A DNA stretch of 64,000 bases from Eremophila alpestris peregrina (taxonomy: Eukaryota > Chordata > Aves > Passeriformes > Alaudidae). Positions within the stretch are counted from its first letter, which is position 1. Each line of letters opens with the position of its first letter. Below are positions 13,651-28,900 of the stretch, piece by piece. The stretch spans positions 5,660,000 through 5,723,999 of the forward strand of contig WMCF01000029.1 of NCBI GenBank assembly GCA_009792885.1. Reading direction: 5' to 3'. Below the pieces are notes generated by a model. The model was not told the DNA's origin and did not search any database. It worked only from the letters and a program-made list of their open reading frames with translations. Made by a program: the position numbers and the translations under genes.

Positions 13651-16600
13651 CACAATGATATTCAAAAACTTCAGAGCTCTTTAAAATATTGATACAGTCC
13701 ATTAATTTCTAAAATATTTGGGATTATGTACGTTATCTAACGCTGTGCATACAAAACAGGAGTCAAGGAGAGAGGCCATTCATAGGGGGCACTGGAGTTA
13801 GAAGCAGCACCACTGCTTAGCTACAAATGGCTCTGTGTCACAGCTACCTTAATACCAGAGAGATTGGCAAGGCCATTTGAGCCAAGGAAGTGAACTCAGG
13901 GTGGACAGCATGTTCATGGCAGGGTCTGTGCACCCTCCCAGGAAACACACCCACACCCACAGCCAGAATAAGTGCAGAACACCACTCAGGAGTCTCTTTG
14001 CAGCCACACATTAAAGTGTTCTCCTGGACTCACTATTTTCACAGATGTATACAGCTACAAAGAGTTATAAAGAAAAATTCTTCTAGAATTCCTTTAATGT
14101 TCATTCTTGAGTGCACACTTTGGAGCCATCTGATGCTAGAGCCATTCTAATTTGTTCACCTTGAAGTGTCACTTTGTATCTATTGCAGTTTGATGCTTTG
14201 GCTGATGACCAGATGCTTCTTGCCAGCTGCATCCACTGTTTGCATCTTAGTTTTCACCTTTTAACTTCACTTCTTCCTCTGCAACAATAACCTCAAACAA
14301 TGTTTTTCTATGGCATCCAATGCTGAAATAATATTGGGATTTCTTTCAACTTTCTCCCTGGTATAAATGTCCCACAGCCTTTGGTGCTTTTAGACAGCAA
14401 CATCGAGTGAAGAAAACTGCAGGCAGAATCACAACAGCCCAGACACCTCCTTCTGCTCACTGCAGGCAAGAGGGAAAGAGCTCATAAACAATGTGTGCCT
14501 GCTAAGCCAGAGTTATTGTGAAAAGCTTTTTATTCCCACTGCTTAAAGATGAGCACTTCTGGCATTCTCTCAAGAGTATTAATAGCTAAAGAGCAACACC
14601 AAGAAACCTGTCAAAACAGCTGACTTAAACAATTTTTGCAAAACAAGTCCCCTCTCTCCACAGTTCCTTGTGCTGGTAGCAAGTGCAAAGAAGTTTTCAC
14701 ATTTTTGACAACTAAAGTTATTACAAAGTAAAACACATGGAACATTACTCAACATTTCTCTAAAGGCTGCTATATGAAAAGGCATAGAGCTGTTACCTTT
14801 CCTGGACTTTCCAGGAGCTTCCATCTTTTATAAGAGGTTTGTGGGAGACATTCCCAGAAAGGAGCACCTGAGAGAGCTCATGACCTGCCAGTGAGCTCAG
14901 CTGCTGTGAGCATGCTGCTCGTGGCACTGTGTGTCCTGTTCTCCCTGCCAGCTCCACAAGCTGGAGGCAGTACCATCCACCCCATGCCCCACAGCAGCAC
15001 TTCAGAATCTTTCACACTCTGAGACAGTCTCACTCAAGGACTTTGTTACTTTCTTCTGCAGTTTTACACAGGTGATGAGTTTCCTTCTCAAATTCTCTTA
15101 TAAGACAGTCAGCCTCAGTCATGATACTGTTTCTGTCTCTGACATTGTATTCTGACATATAAACCAGAAAACAAAAGACAATGTTTCTGTGGCATTAACC
15201 AGCAGTACTGGCAGAATGATGTGCAACTTAAAGAACATTGGTATAGTCTTGTTAATTTGATTTATAAAGGTAATTGCTCCTAATCAATTATGCAGTGAAT
15301 TAGATACCTCCACAACCAGGCTCACTGAAGGCCCTTTTATTATCTCTGGCATTTGCAAATGGCACCAGCACTACGTGCTCCTCATCCCCATCAGTATCAC
15401 TTTAAATCCTCTTGGCTTTCCTAAAACAAAAGCTATCATGTCAGCACCTCAGTGAACCTGTGAACAGCAAAGTGAGTGAGCTTGCAGTGCCAGGGGTTAA
15501 GAGCAAATCTTCACAAAGACACAGCAGGCAGAGCTCACATCAGCCACACAGCAGCTCACTGGGTGTCTCCCTTGGTTACAGATGGTTTATTTCAGAAAAC
15601 TGTCAATGGAGATAACCCAGATAACCCTACCTCTCGTGTCAAAAGAAAGGGTATCTAAAAAAAATCCCAACATAATACTCTTATCTAAGTATGAAACTAC
15701 AATAATTGTACCCATCTCAGCATTATTCAGAACACAAAAGAATCAAAGGTTCACTAAATTAAAATTGACCCTGATTTAATTCTTTCATACAGAATAGCAC
15801 TATTGTTAGCTATGTTAAACATCATAATTCAATAAATTAATTATTAATTTAAGAAATTCAGATTAGCAGTTCCAGAGCAGATAAAGGTCAGTAATTTAGC
15901 GACTAAATCCGAGCAAAAATTAAGCAAAGAAATCAGATGTCACAGTTGAGATAAAAGCTGTGTGTCACTGAAGAGAGCTGTGCTCCCCGGGCTGTGGCAG
16001 GCACTGCACTCTGTCATTATGTAACAATGCAGCTCCTCACCTGCCGGGCACAAATACACCAGAGGGCAGCTCTGGGGAAAATTCCGTCATGCTGAATATA
16101 CGCAATCATTAATTACATCTCGCTTCTGTTGCGTATTTCCAGACCTTTGGAACATGGCCACTGCTTCTGAATAGTCTGCAGTACACCACAGCATATAGAA
16201 GTGTCAGAGCTTGAGACTATTGTTCTCAGAAAATAGGGCTGTTTGTATTACTTTCATTTTCTTTTTGAATATTTATAACTGTGCTGCTAGTGCACTGTAG
16301 TGTGGATGAATGGGTCTGTATTTTATATTGATCTTAGGCAACTCAGCAAAGGCTTTCTTTAATCTATAATTAAAAATTAAAACCTTTAGGGGAGCTGTTC
16401 ATCTGACAGTTTTCTTCTTGCTGCCCTCTGCCAGTAATTAAGTTCTGCTAGCACTTTCAATTTTTTTAAGGACTTGGTTTATTACAATTTTCTTCATATT
16501 TGTTGCCACAAAACACCAGAGGCTGATGTAATGCCAACAGCTTTCATTTAAAAAACACCCCATAGAATAATATGAAAAATTTATTTGAAGTACTTGTATT

Positions 16601-19600
16601 ACCAAGCTGTATTCTGTGAAAAACTGTACTGCATATCCCCTTCATTGCACTGTACCTATTACGAGTAACAGCTACAGTTTACAGAATTGAGAATGTGGAT
16701 TTCAGCACTAGGAATTCTATTTTGTTTGGTTAAAACTGCCTGGTTTTACTTTGGAAATTCAATCCACCTGATGGATAATTGGAAAGGACTGATACCACAA
16801 AACACCACCAAGTTGTCACTTAGCAGTGAGACATGTGCTCATCAAGTCCCAATCCATTTTGTGCAGGAGTATTCCTTCTGTGCTGCCCCAATGGGAGGAA
16901 TGCTGATATTTGTATTAACCACAACACTTGGGCCCAAAGAGTTCAGAGCACTTCTCTGGGGCTGAGCACCATTTCCATTCCCCATATGGGCCAAGCACTC
17001 CCATGACCAGCCTGAGACCCGATTCTAAAGAAACAAATGTTTCTGTAGATTCTTATCAAACCTTTTCACGTTAGACCAGTTAACATGCAGGAATGCTATC
17101 AGCAAAATGCCTCAGTAATGTCAAACAAGCAGGGTATTGAACCCCCTTGCTGCCTAAAAAATATTTGACTTTCATCTCTGCTTGTCAAATCAGAAATGAT
17201 TAGTTTACAAGAGAGAAATCTGGCACTTGGCACTTTCCTTATTAGAATGGAGGCTTGGGAGGAAAACATGATAAGAGCAGCTCTGCAGCAGCACGCCCCT
17301 GTGATTAGGAGAGAGGCATGTGGTGCTTGACACCGTGGATCTTGCTGGAAGGAAAAACTACAAAGCAGCTACCAGTCCTGCCTAAGCCTGTCAGCAGTTG
17401 TAACCATAGGACTCTAAAAACTAGCCGTGGAGATAGGATCTGAATAACCTCCTGATGGGTTACACAGTTACGCCAAAAAGTTCTCAATCACTAGACTGAA
17501 AAATGCTACAGGAGAAACAAAAATTATTTTAGTTAAACAGAGATTGTAGCTAAAAGCAAGCAAATCACTGCACTGCTGCATTTCAGGGAACATTTAGAAT
17601 TTTAGCCCACACTACTATTTTTTTTTTTGTCAGCACAGATAAAGAAACATTAAAGAGTTTAGATTTTAACCAGATTTAGAGTGTCAGACCCTGCAGCTAA
17701 AATGTTCAATGTCATCAACATTCTTCCCACTTTTATAACATTTATTCAAATGCAAAGCAAAGCCAAAGGCTCTACACAAGAGCAAAATAAAGTAGTTATT
17801 TAGAAAAATTAATAGACACCATTTTTATGCCATACTAAGAGGTTAAATACATCTGCATGTGCAACATAATTAGTCAAAACCAATTCTGATATTAAGGAGA
17901 TAAATATATATTTGCTATTAATCAGAAGAACATTGAAGATAATGTGCATTATCCATCAGGACAGGCTGCAAGTTTAGAACATGAGTGCATAGAGGTAAAA
18001 TTGAAATATGTGGTGAATCTGATGCTGGCCTAATCCCCAACAGTTACTTGGCTTATCAGTTCCAATTTAAAAACACAAAGCTGTGGAAATCACTATTTTG
18101 AAAGACATTTGAATTTCTTATGAAATGGAATGAGAACATGAAAACAAAGGAGCCAAGTACTCTCAGCACAAACCCAGATCCTGTGACATTGACAATGCCC
18201 TGAGGATCATAGCCACAGCTCAAAAGAAGTAGTATATTTTCTGCAGAGACTGTTTCTGTTTCAATTCATATCCTTGCATGTTTATGAAGCCCAAGAAGGC
18301 AGTGAGGAATCTGCTTTGTAGGAGGGGAAACAGGATGCTGGGCCTGCTTGTTTTACCCAGGATAGGAGGATTACAGGAGGATTTCTGTAATCTGACAGTC
18401 TGTGCTCACTGACTCTCTCAGTCATAGTGGTTAGACATATTTAACCTTCAAAATAGAAAATTACATATGCCAAAGCTCTGTTTCAGTTTGTTTTTTTTTT
18501 TTCTATCTGAGATCTCTTGCATTGTGCTATTACCTATTTCTCTGAGCTGAAACAATACATTGTCCTAGATCCTCCCACCAGCACATGCCAGGAAACCAAA
18601 TTAGAATGGTATTAGATACTTTGGGTGAGATGTCCAAACAGCCAAAGGCAGCTTTTCTTCCATTTTCTTCCTTTCTTTTTCAAGAATGAGTTTCCAAATG
18701 GCTGGACATATTAGGATACATATTCTTCTCCTCTGACTGCCATATATTACCAGACCTGACTTGCCCAGTATCTCAGGGCAGAGCTGCTTCACCACTTCAA
18801 AAGGCACCAAAGGTTTCCAATGTACAAAGACAGATTTCATTAAAACTAAACATATGGAAAACTGGACCAAGGTAACCTTTTAAGGCACAAAGGTGGAGAC
18901 CTGGTGGAATGGACAGACCCAAATGAAATGCCCTGCTGGAGCACAGCCTGCTCTCCCACAGCCCTGCTCACACTGGAGCTGGCAGGTTGCCTTCCCACCT
19001 CCACCCAGCCAAAGCCCCCTCTCCGTGCTCAGATCCAGTAGGAACATGAGTGGCTCCCTGGAGCTCTCCCAGAGGTAGCCCAGGGAAGAGACCAGAGCTC
19101 CATGGCCACATGAAAATACGTCACACTGAAAAGGAAAGAATGCAACCCCCATCTCTGTACAGGCCACAGAGCAATTAACACAAGTTGTATAAAAGGCATT
19201 GCTGCATGGAAAGCAGTACAGCACCCTCAATTGCAACAAACATCATTCTACTATGCCATTTTACAGTATATTTACTCATGAAAAATGCATGTTTCCATAA
19301 GCAAAAATATTTTCAGAGCACTGCTCTTAATGCTGCTTTGTTTCACTGAACCTGACCAAACTGTTCTCATGAAGAAATAACACAGAAGCAGCATGTGTAA
19401 TTCTGAGAATGTCTGTGGTGACCTTGTCAGAGGGGGGAAAATAAATCTCTGTGGCTTTATTTTTCTTCTAGAGAACTTCTACCGTCTGCTGTTTCAATGC
19501 CTCTTTGTATGACTCAACAATCCTGGATCCCAAAGGAACATAAAATTTAGCAATTTTATTTCCTTTTCCTTCTTTGCTTTCTATTAGCTGTTACTGTGAA

Positions 19601-19698
19601 GATATTGGATTTTTTTCTTTGATCCATCAGAAGAAAATCAATCTTCCCGAAGAAAAACAAGCAGAGAATTGTCTACTGACAATCACTGTTCATTTGAC

Positions 19699-19759
19699 TT
19701 TTCCTATTATTTGAAAGACTGAAAATGCCTCATTCTACCGTAACAGTATCTGTACTAAC
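19699..19759 (+). repeat. dispersed repeat of unknown family, copy A
   Basis: It aligns without gaps to 38380-38440 in the same orientation at 51 of 61 positions by hand. Shared blocks include ttttcctattatttg and atgcctcattc, then gtaacagt. Similarity fades beyond these limits. It matches no CR1, MIR or SINE feature that I know. Confidence 0.7.
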
Positions 19760-22700
19760 CCCAAGTAGTCTCCAAGGTTTTCCATTTTACAATTTAATCT
19801 AGAAAATCCCCTTTTCTGTTAGTTCAGGGTCTGTAGCAGTCACACCATATGTTAAAGCAAATACTGCAGATTTCCTGTTCAGTGATTAAGACATTACTAA
19901 GTTATAAATCAAATCTCAGGTGGACCAGAGCAGAAAATCTGTATTAGGGAAAAGGCTTTTAAAAAGTATAAATATCAGAGTTGCCTCTCATGTCCAAACT
20001 CAGCCATTTGCACACTCCCAGAAGAGCCCCTGCCCCAGGAGCTGGCTGGGAGTGTGTGGCACAGGGGATCTGTGCAGGGGCAGCCAAGGCAGTGTCACTG
20101 GGGCTCACCGTGTCTGCAGTTTTGTCTGGTTAATAATCCATATTTCAATCAGAAAAACTTGCATGATGGTCTAAGGTAAAGCACACCATGATGCAGAAAA
20201 TAATTTGTCCAGGAAAATTTGCAAAACACAGTATGTTTTCAGTGAATTTCCTCACATAAATACACAACAATCTTATTAAATTAAGGAGGGAGAGACCAAA
20301 TCAACAGGTATGTGAAGATTGATTATATTCAACCATCATGGTATATATTGTTGTTTTTTCCCCTGAGGTCAAACATAAAAGCTGATTTTAAATTTCTGTT
20401 CAGCTGCCTGTATTAAAAGTGATCATCAGAAAAATCTTGATCTCCCCCAAATGCAATCCCCTTTGGTAGTGCCTCTGAAGAGCAGAAGGAAAGACATTAT
20501 AACTGACATGTCAACAATACTGTAAAATGGCTTTTCATACTTCAGAGAAGACAAGGGTGTAATCAAAATTCCATGCTTAAAAAGCAGAGCAAAAGAAGCA
20601 AGACAGCTGCTATAACTAGATCTGTCAAAAATAAATATACAAATGCAGAAATAAATAGAGACAATTTTTCTGAGAAAGAGGATGTAAGTCCCTCTACTTG
20701 AGGGGCAAGAGCTGGCTTCATTAATGGGTCAGGGCCACAGAGAGGAACAATAGATACCATTCCTCTTGAGCATCTGCAAAACAAAAACCAAGATGGGTGT
20801 TTTCAGGGACCTTTCAGTGTGCAAACTGCAGAAATCTCACAGGGCACTGCTAGACTGCAGTATTGTTTTTTTTAACTCCTTAAAACCTACTCACATAATT
20901 CAGGCATTTTCAGAGTGAAATTAGAAAATATGAGCTCAACTACTCTGTCTTTAGTCTAGTCTAGCAAAGAGCTGAGTGGGCACAGCTGTAGATTTTATTG
21001 TCAGGAAATGCTGTGACTATCTCAGTCCTCTGGAGTGGATTCCCAGGGCCTCAGCAGAGGGTACCAGGTGCCCTTTGCTCAGAAATTCATGTCAGACTCC
21101 ATCGTGCTGCCCCACTGAAGGAACCTGTCCTTGCCCTGCAGCCCAGCCCAGAAAGCAGAGAAAGAGAGGTGATAAATCCAATCCAGGGAAGGTGCTTCTT
21201 GTTCAAAAGTGGTGCTGTTCCTCAACAGACAGAGAAAAAATTTTCCATCAAAAAATGCCAACCCAGCACACATTTTCAAGGGCAAGTCAGTTCAGTCAGC
21301 TAATGACCGAACCTTCCTGGCTCCCAGCCCACCTGCCTGCCTCCCTGCCATCCCATCTGTCCCAGCCCTTGCTGGCATTTCCTGGTGTCCTGCAGTCAAA
21401 CTGGCAGCCAGGATGTGCCACCCTGAGCAGAGATTCCCAGGGCATCATCCCTGCGTGGGGGGCAGACATCTCTCACTGGTGCTGTGGCTGTTACTATTTT
21501 GATGGGAACACACTTTCAGAAGAGCCAGTGAAGAGCACACTGAGCATCCAGGTGCCTTCAGTAAAGCTTCTGTCTTTACACATTAAAGCCCTGAGTTCCA
21601 ATATAAGCATCAAGAGAAGGGCTCCTCTCAAAAGTATCATTCATTTCCTCATCACACATGTTAGAAGCTATATTTGAATACCTCCCTAAAAAATTGAAGC
21701 CTTAATTATATTTAATTGCTGTTGAATTCTGGAAGAAAAAACCTTTGGAAATCTATGGAATTCTAGAAGAATGTTTTTTCGGGAAGGAAGCTCTATAGGT
21801 CTAGGTCAGTTTCTTGTTATAGCAGGGCTAACATTTATGCTTTCCTTTTTTTCTGAGATACTAACATAAATCAAACTGTCACATATAACAAGGATGAAGT
21901 CCTAAAAGTGTCAGAAACCAGGAGAAAATGAAACAAAACCCACTCCAAGATCAGTTATTCCAGCATGAACATCCATATTTTCATGCAAATTAAATTATCC
22001 CAGACTACATAACTTGCCCTTTGAACAGTAAGTTTGTTCCCCCACCCACACAGCTGTGGGTAGTTTCTTTCCCAAGAGGATTTTTGCAGGAAAGGAAGGT
22101 CTTATATTAGCATTCCTCCTGAAAAAAAACCCTCCATTTTATTAACTGTTCATTTTCCAATAGGTAGATAATTAGTGAGATTAAAGCATGCTTTCATACC
22201 CAACCTAATTAGATAACTACATTAACTGAGCCACTTATTATCTCATTCATTTCTGAAGCTGCTAATGTTTATAGCACTTCAGTGATTGCAGAAAATGGCA
22301 ATAGTGCAACTATTTATTTGCCTTGCTACAGGCTTTCCACGGCTTTGGGATATTGATTTATGCTGAAAGGGCTTTTCCACTGTAAGAGCTGCAAACCCCT
22401 TGAGAGCAGCCAGGTTGTGTTCTGTGAATGAGGTGCTGACAGCCTCTCCAAGATCCAGCCACAATTTCTCTTGGCTCTCTAGGAGCAAGAGCAGAGCCCA
22501 CATGATTTAATCAAGAACAGCACTGCTATAATAATGCAATACAAACATTAATTTTAGTGATTTATGGAGCACCTATGCTGTCATCTTAGCTCTCATGAAA
22601 GAGCCATCAATTACCTGATAGCAGTTTCATGAAAATAACTCCTGGCTTAATTGCAAATACAAGTCAAATATTCTCTGAACCCAGCAACCTGAAGTTTTGT

Positions 22701-25700
22701 GCCATAAATTTTCCCTTACTTTTCATCTGATGTGGAATCAGTTTGCAAGGCTTACTATTTTCCCAATGCTCCTGTAAGTCGAGTTTCCCTATCAACTAAG
22801 ACACAAATGCCACAAATTCATAAAAAAATATCAGAAGTAACAGCTGAAAGTACTGAGATCTAACAGACATCACCTGTTGGAACCCACTGGAGAAAACAGC
22901 AGACAGGAGCTAGGGAGAAACACAGTGATGTGGGGAGCAGGGAAAGGAAACAAACCCAAGCAGAAATACAGAAAGAAACAGGGAAGAAAGAGCTGCTCAG
23001 GGCAGAACTTCCCTGGGACTAATGGGAACTGAGTGGAGTTTGCTGGTGCCAAAATTTACTGAGTTACACAATCCAAAGCTTTAGTCTATAGTCTCATCTG
23101 CAAAGGCAGAAGAATTCCATACAAGCTCCAACTCAGGCTCCATCTGCATTGGGATTTTCAGATTTTTTTGTTTTAAGTGTTAAATCTTTGAGCTTAATTC
23201 TAATAAAACATTTTAGAAGGGTATGGTTTAAAGCCTGTTGGGCATTCTGGGCACCTCACTCAGTAGACTGTCTAGGCACATCCACTTCAAAGTTCTGTCT
23301 GCCCAAGAGCACCATCACACCTAAAAATAAATGAAGTAGTTATCTTTTCTATCATTTGAATGTGCATCCCTTAGTAGAGGTAAGCAAAGACAGTCAATTT
23401 TGTAAATGTGTTGATTTTTGTTTGTTATTTGTTCCTCACAAAGTCCTTTCTTCTTGATCCTCACTGTCCCAAAATATAGCTTTTAGTGTGGCAGTTACCA
23501 ACTGGTGAGAATAAGAGAGAAAAAGAGTTCTGTGACAGTCAGACCAGCAGGGCACATGTGGAGGAATTGGCCCTGGTGCTGTAAGCTGGCACTGATGAAA
23601 GTCAGAAAGCAAGGTAAATGTCTGAAGGAGAGCTCAGTGCTGCAGTAGGTCACAGAACAGCACTGGATTCAAGTTAGGCTGACCCAGAGCCACTCTGCTG
23701 ATTGTTACCTGCTCTGAGCACCCACCTTTCCTCTGTGGCTGTTGGTTGGGGGTAGAAAACCAGGGCTGTGTCATTGCAACCACAGCAGCTGCTCTGAGCA
23801 CACAGAAATGACACTGAAATATTGACCAGGGATCTGTCACAAGCACTGACTCTTCCCTAAATGAGGTTTTATATCAGCTTACAATTGTCAGCACTGAATC
23901 TTTATGTTTAGACAATAATAATGTCAGGTGTATAGCATTTTTTAAATCATGGCTTTCTTGAACCTTTCATTCAAAATTATCCCCCTGCCAAATCTGAGTT
24001 TCACCTTCCTTATAGCACAAATCACAGCACAGTACAGAGCATTAATACAGCCTGCACTATTTATAACTGTCACCAGCTATATTTTACCCCTACTGATGAC
24101 AGCCATAAGCTTGAAAAATGCTCCAGAGCATTGTTTCACAACTTAAATTTGAATTGTTTGGGGTGGGGAAAGCTCTCTCTTGCCTGTCATTCAATTAATC
24201 CAAAACCAAAGCATGTATTGTCTTCTTTGATTACATTTACCTTTATCTTCTTCAACAGAAAAATAATTTCAAATTCCTAACTTTTTTTTTTCTGTTCAAA
24301 CTTTGAAGTCCCACGAGCTTGCTGAAAGTCAGATTATTTGTAACTACAGTAATTTGGCAAAACTGCAAACTAATGGGTGCAATTTGCATTGGTACTGGAC
24401 ATTAGAAGCTCCCTGGGGTACAAACCAAGAGTATTTTATTGTGATGCAACACCTTTTTCAGAGTAGACATTTTAATTTAATGGACACTCAGAACAGCTAC
24501 AGAATAAAGGATATCTCACCAAAAAAATTCTATTTTTTGAGGGAATGCATAAAACTTGTAGCCTTTGTAACTTAAAGCATCCTCTCTTTTACAAAGGGGA
24601 GAAAAATGAAGGGGAAGAGATGCAGAAAGAGCTCAAGGTTTAAGACTACAGCGTTTAACAAAATGGGAACAAGTGTTTCACACACATCAAAACTACAGAA
24701 AGATAAAAGGGAAAAAATTATAAATTGGTTTGAGTGTCTCTGTCTCCTCTCTTTGGTGACTCTGCTGGAGTGCCACAGCCATTAACAGAGAGGAGCACAG
24801 TAAATACAAGGTTAATAACTGCTACTATTATAACAGCCCACTGTTACTAACATAAAATAAGTGCAAACCTCTTCATCACGGAGGCTATTGATCCAAGCAG
24901 AGTGCTCTCACTCTCATGCACACAACGCCAGCTGGAGAAAGGCCCCTAAGAACAATGGAGCATTGCTGAACCCTCAGCCCCAGAGCTCCAGCAGCACCCC
25001 AGTGAAGTGTGCCCCTGCCTCCAGGCAGCACCAAACACATCTGGCTCAGCCATTCCAGCGCTCAGGAGATGCTGTAATTACTGACTGCATCACTGCCCAA
25101 ATGCTCGTTTTTCACAGAGCAGATCAATTCCAGCACCAGTCTGGGTTCTCTTCAGCCATGACTCAGTACCTCAATCCAATACAGTAACGCTGGAATGAAG
25201 GCATTGTTTAAAGGGGTAACTAAAGGTTCAGGTAGGAGAATGGAATAAAATTGAGAGGAAAAAAGGGCATTAAAACCAAAATGCTTAAATAATAATTTTC
25301 TGATATTCTCTGTTGACATATGCAAATGACTAAACCACTTAAAGCTAGAATATTTCCTACCTTTAATCCCCATTTATTACACATTGTTAATGTGTAAGTA
25401 CCGCTCCTAGAGGGGTTTGTTCATATATATAGGGCAAGATATTTAATGCATCATTGATCAGACTTTGTTTCAGTTTAGTTCCTAGAAACAATGTAGTCAC
25501 AATGCAAATGGCTTAAAATAGTTCTATTATTTGAGATGATTTGCAATCTTCAAACTGAGGCACTTCCCTTAAAAAAATGAAAAGGAGTAATTGAAATGTC
25601 AATTATTGCATTTATAACTAAATCTATTCAATTACCTTGATTTCAAGACATGTGACCAGAACAAAAGTCCTTAATAAAATGCTTGTATTAAAAGAGTGAC

Positions 25701-25877
25701 TAAAACCTGTGGAAAATGAAGTAGGTTCTATTTTTCCATGGAAAATAGAGTTACAGTTCCTCCTAGTTTTGTCTCAATGGTCATATCAGCACCATCCACA
25801 CCAACATCAGCCTACACACAGATTTTTATAAAGCACATTTCCAGGTCATAGAACCAATGGAGGGCCTGAAAATGAAG

Positions 25878-25921
25878 CTGTCATTATACCAACTTGAAAC
25901 TGTCATTATACAGACTTGAAA
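25878..25921 (+). repeat. 22-bp tandem duplication (2 copies)
   Basis: Two adjacent copies of ctgtcattata-c/a-...-acttgaaa at 25878-25899 and 25900-25921, differing at two positions. Non-coding context. Confidence 0.9.
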
Positions 25922-28900
25922 CTCTTCAATAAAATAGATTGTGAATATTTTTGTTGAATTGGCCTTAACTGAACTGTATAAAAATGCAGTTTGCCTCTGT
26001 ACTGTCCAGGTATGATTATCAAAGTATTTGGAGTGGCAGAAAAAAGCAAAGATTAAGAGGGAGTCAGAGTCTTCCATTTAAAAATAAAGATTTCTAATTT
26101 GTAATTACAACCTCAGACAAGAATAAGTGAGCCATACACCAGGGAGATAAAACAGTATTTAAAACAACATTGGAACATGTAACAAGAAAATGTGCTCCCT
26201 AGTTAGACTCAGCTGCTAAAGGGCAACCTGAGGATCCCAATAGAACACAGAGACCTGTCTTAAAGGATTTGGGTTGCTCTGCATTCCTTTATGTCAGTTA
26301 GCAGAAAAGTAGCTGACAGAGTACTGCATACACTTCTCATTTGGTGCCACGCTATCAATATTCCCAGCAGGTTTCTGTACAGTCTGCTATTTCAAATAGT
26401 CACATTAGATTGTCACCAAATGGAAATTACTGTATTAAAAGGCTTTTCAGTGAAATAATAATCACTGTTTGCTGAGACAGTCTCCCACATGAATCAGAAC
26501 AGACAAACATGTTCACCTTCCTCTAATCTGCTTTAAATTGCCATGTAGTCAGCTACACAAATAAATACACCCAAACAGACAATAACTGGTTTTTACTTAA
26601 ACATACACGTCACAGTGGATGCACAGCAACCCCACTCCCACTTCACAGGAGCACTACCTGCAGTACTACAGTTACCAATATGTCAGTTCTGCAGACAAAC
26701 CCACTTACACAGGTTTATAACTGCCTTCAGGACGTGACACACTGCAACACAAAGAGTTTCAGATGTGTTTTTAAGGGGCTTAACAAAGTAAATGAAGAAG
26801 TAGAAGCGGAAATAATCTTGCTTCACAATTTCTATCTCAGATGCCAGAGACACAGCACAGAAAGAGCTCAGAGTATTCTGACTTTACTGACTCCAGTATC
26901 TCTGACAAGATCAGCAATCCAGATTGTTTGTGGTCATTACAGATGACCACAATAATGAAATACTCTGCAGCATATTTTATTATGGTTGAGAGGTGTTCAT
27001 GACAGTGACATGTCCTAGTTCTGATCCAAGAGATTATATCCTGCCCATCCAATCTTTCTGGACAGCTACATTTCGGCAGAAAGCTCTTCCTTGCTGTAAT
27101 CCAATCTATATTGTAGTAAGTATTGTAGACTTTATTAATAAGCCACTGTGGAGCATTCCAGAGACAGCTGCTCATTAGCAAACTAAAATATTTTTCTATG
27201 TGATTATTTTTGGAAAGACCTATGGTAAATAGCTCTGTCCTTTCCTGTTTCTACAGTCAGATAGAAACAGAGCCTGCCCATACCATCACAAGCTGTCTGT
27301 TATCTGGCAGAGAGCCACCCCAGTGAAGGGGTGGGCAGACAGAGACAGGAGTTCTCAAGTGCTGCTGTATCTGGGCCACTGGTATAGACTGTCTATATCC
27401 CTGTTTATTTGATAGAGGAAGGTTTAATTGGAACTTTGTAAGAGAGGTTTTAAAAGAAATGCCAGTACTTTTTTCAAGTGAGTCTGATGCTCTTAAAACG
27501 GCCTCTGTATCTCCACTTCACACACAGTGTGCATCCAGAATTCCCAGTTCAAGAGGAAGAATGTTCAAAAATAGGAGCATGCTTGAATCAACTTGAGAGG
27601 TCCATGATCAGTGCCCAGTTAATTTAATCTTTAATGCCTGTGCTGCCTTTGTCAGCCAGCATAGCAAAACACATCTACTGTCTGATAGATATTTCTTCCC
27701 ACTCACCCCAATATGAGGGGTGATGTGCTCTCCACACTTTGCACAAGGCAGAACCAAGTACACATCACTGCCTTTCAGTTCTCACTGAGTAATTACTTTC
27801 AGTCAGTAGCCAATTGGGGTTTTCAAGAAAGGGGTATTGAAAGCTCTGGGTCATCTTCTGAGTGATCTGAACAAATCTACCTTCTCCAAGTGCTTTAATA
27901 TTGCTTTGCCTTCTATGGAATGTGAATTAAATGTGTTCCTTTGCAGAGGAAATACAAAGCTCTGCAGGTCTCAGTCACCATTCTGCAGAGCTGCTGAAAC
28001 CTCTCCCTTTCATGATGACTAGCAGGAACTCAGAGACAAGGCAGGAATCAAGGAGACAGCAGGAACAAAGCCAGGGCTTTTTTGCATTTTCTTTGCTGTC
28101 ATACCTGTTACTTCTAAAGTGTCAAAAGGACTTTTGGTACTGTCAGGACTTTTAGCCTTTTCCATGATTTTACAGTTCACCCTGCTCCAATTTAATTCTA
28201 CAAATCAACATAAAGAAATACTTAACACTTTGCATCATGAGCAAAAATTTATTTTTCTTTTTAGAAAATTTGGGTTTTGTGACAGCTCCTGTGCTGAGAG
28301 GTCTACCCATGTGGTACTAAGGGAACAACAAAGTCCCAACACGGGTCCCAGTGGGCATGGAATCAGAGAACCAAACTCCAGACTTGGTGCTGAGCCTCCT
28401 TTTTGTTCAGTAAAAGCATTCAGATGCAGGTGGCTGCCATCTCTCTGCCATACAATGATTAACATGTTTTCTAATACAATTTTCAGGTGTCAGCTTGCAG
28501 GCCCAGCCAGAAAGCAAACTCTCCTTCATCAGGACGTGCCAGCCCAATGAACCTTAGAAGACTGGAACAGGAACTATCCTCTGCCAAATAAATTTCCTTG
28601 ACAGCTGAATAATTCTCTTGGAAGAGAAGAGGAGAGAACAGGAGTCTGTTCACCTGTCTTGAGTCCCCTTGACAGAAATGCATAAAGGACAATAGCGTTT
28701 TTTAAATGCTGAGTTGCAGGAAGGCCTGATCACATGGCAATTATCAGTTTTTCTCCTGCACACCAGGAGGGGATGTCAGCTTGGGGCTAAGAAGCAAAGG
28801 ATGAATGCTTGGCCACAAGCCTGAAGGGTGAAGATCATTTGTAACCTCTTCTAAGGCAAGATCTGATCAATAATTCTTAGCTTTTCTCATTCTGCTATTG

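Noticed and set aside
20976..21677. Longest open frame outside the RSL24D1 CpG island (233 codons, plus)
   Set aside because: It begins at GTG, with no ATG until 21255. It lacks a recognisable domain, splice context or repeat-derived protein. It lies in a locally GC-richer patch where stops are rarer.
28119..28550. 143-codon plus-strand frame
   Set aside because: A hydrophobic start superficially resembles a signal peptide. The rest is low-similarity sequence without motif or splice context, and an overlapping frame is open on the other strand.
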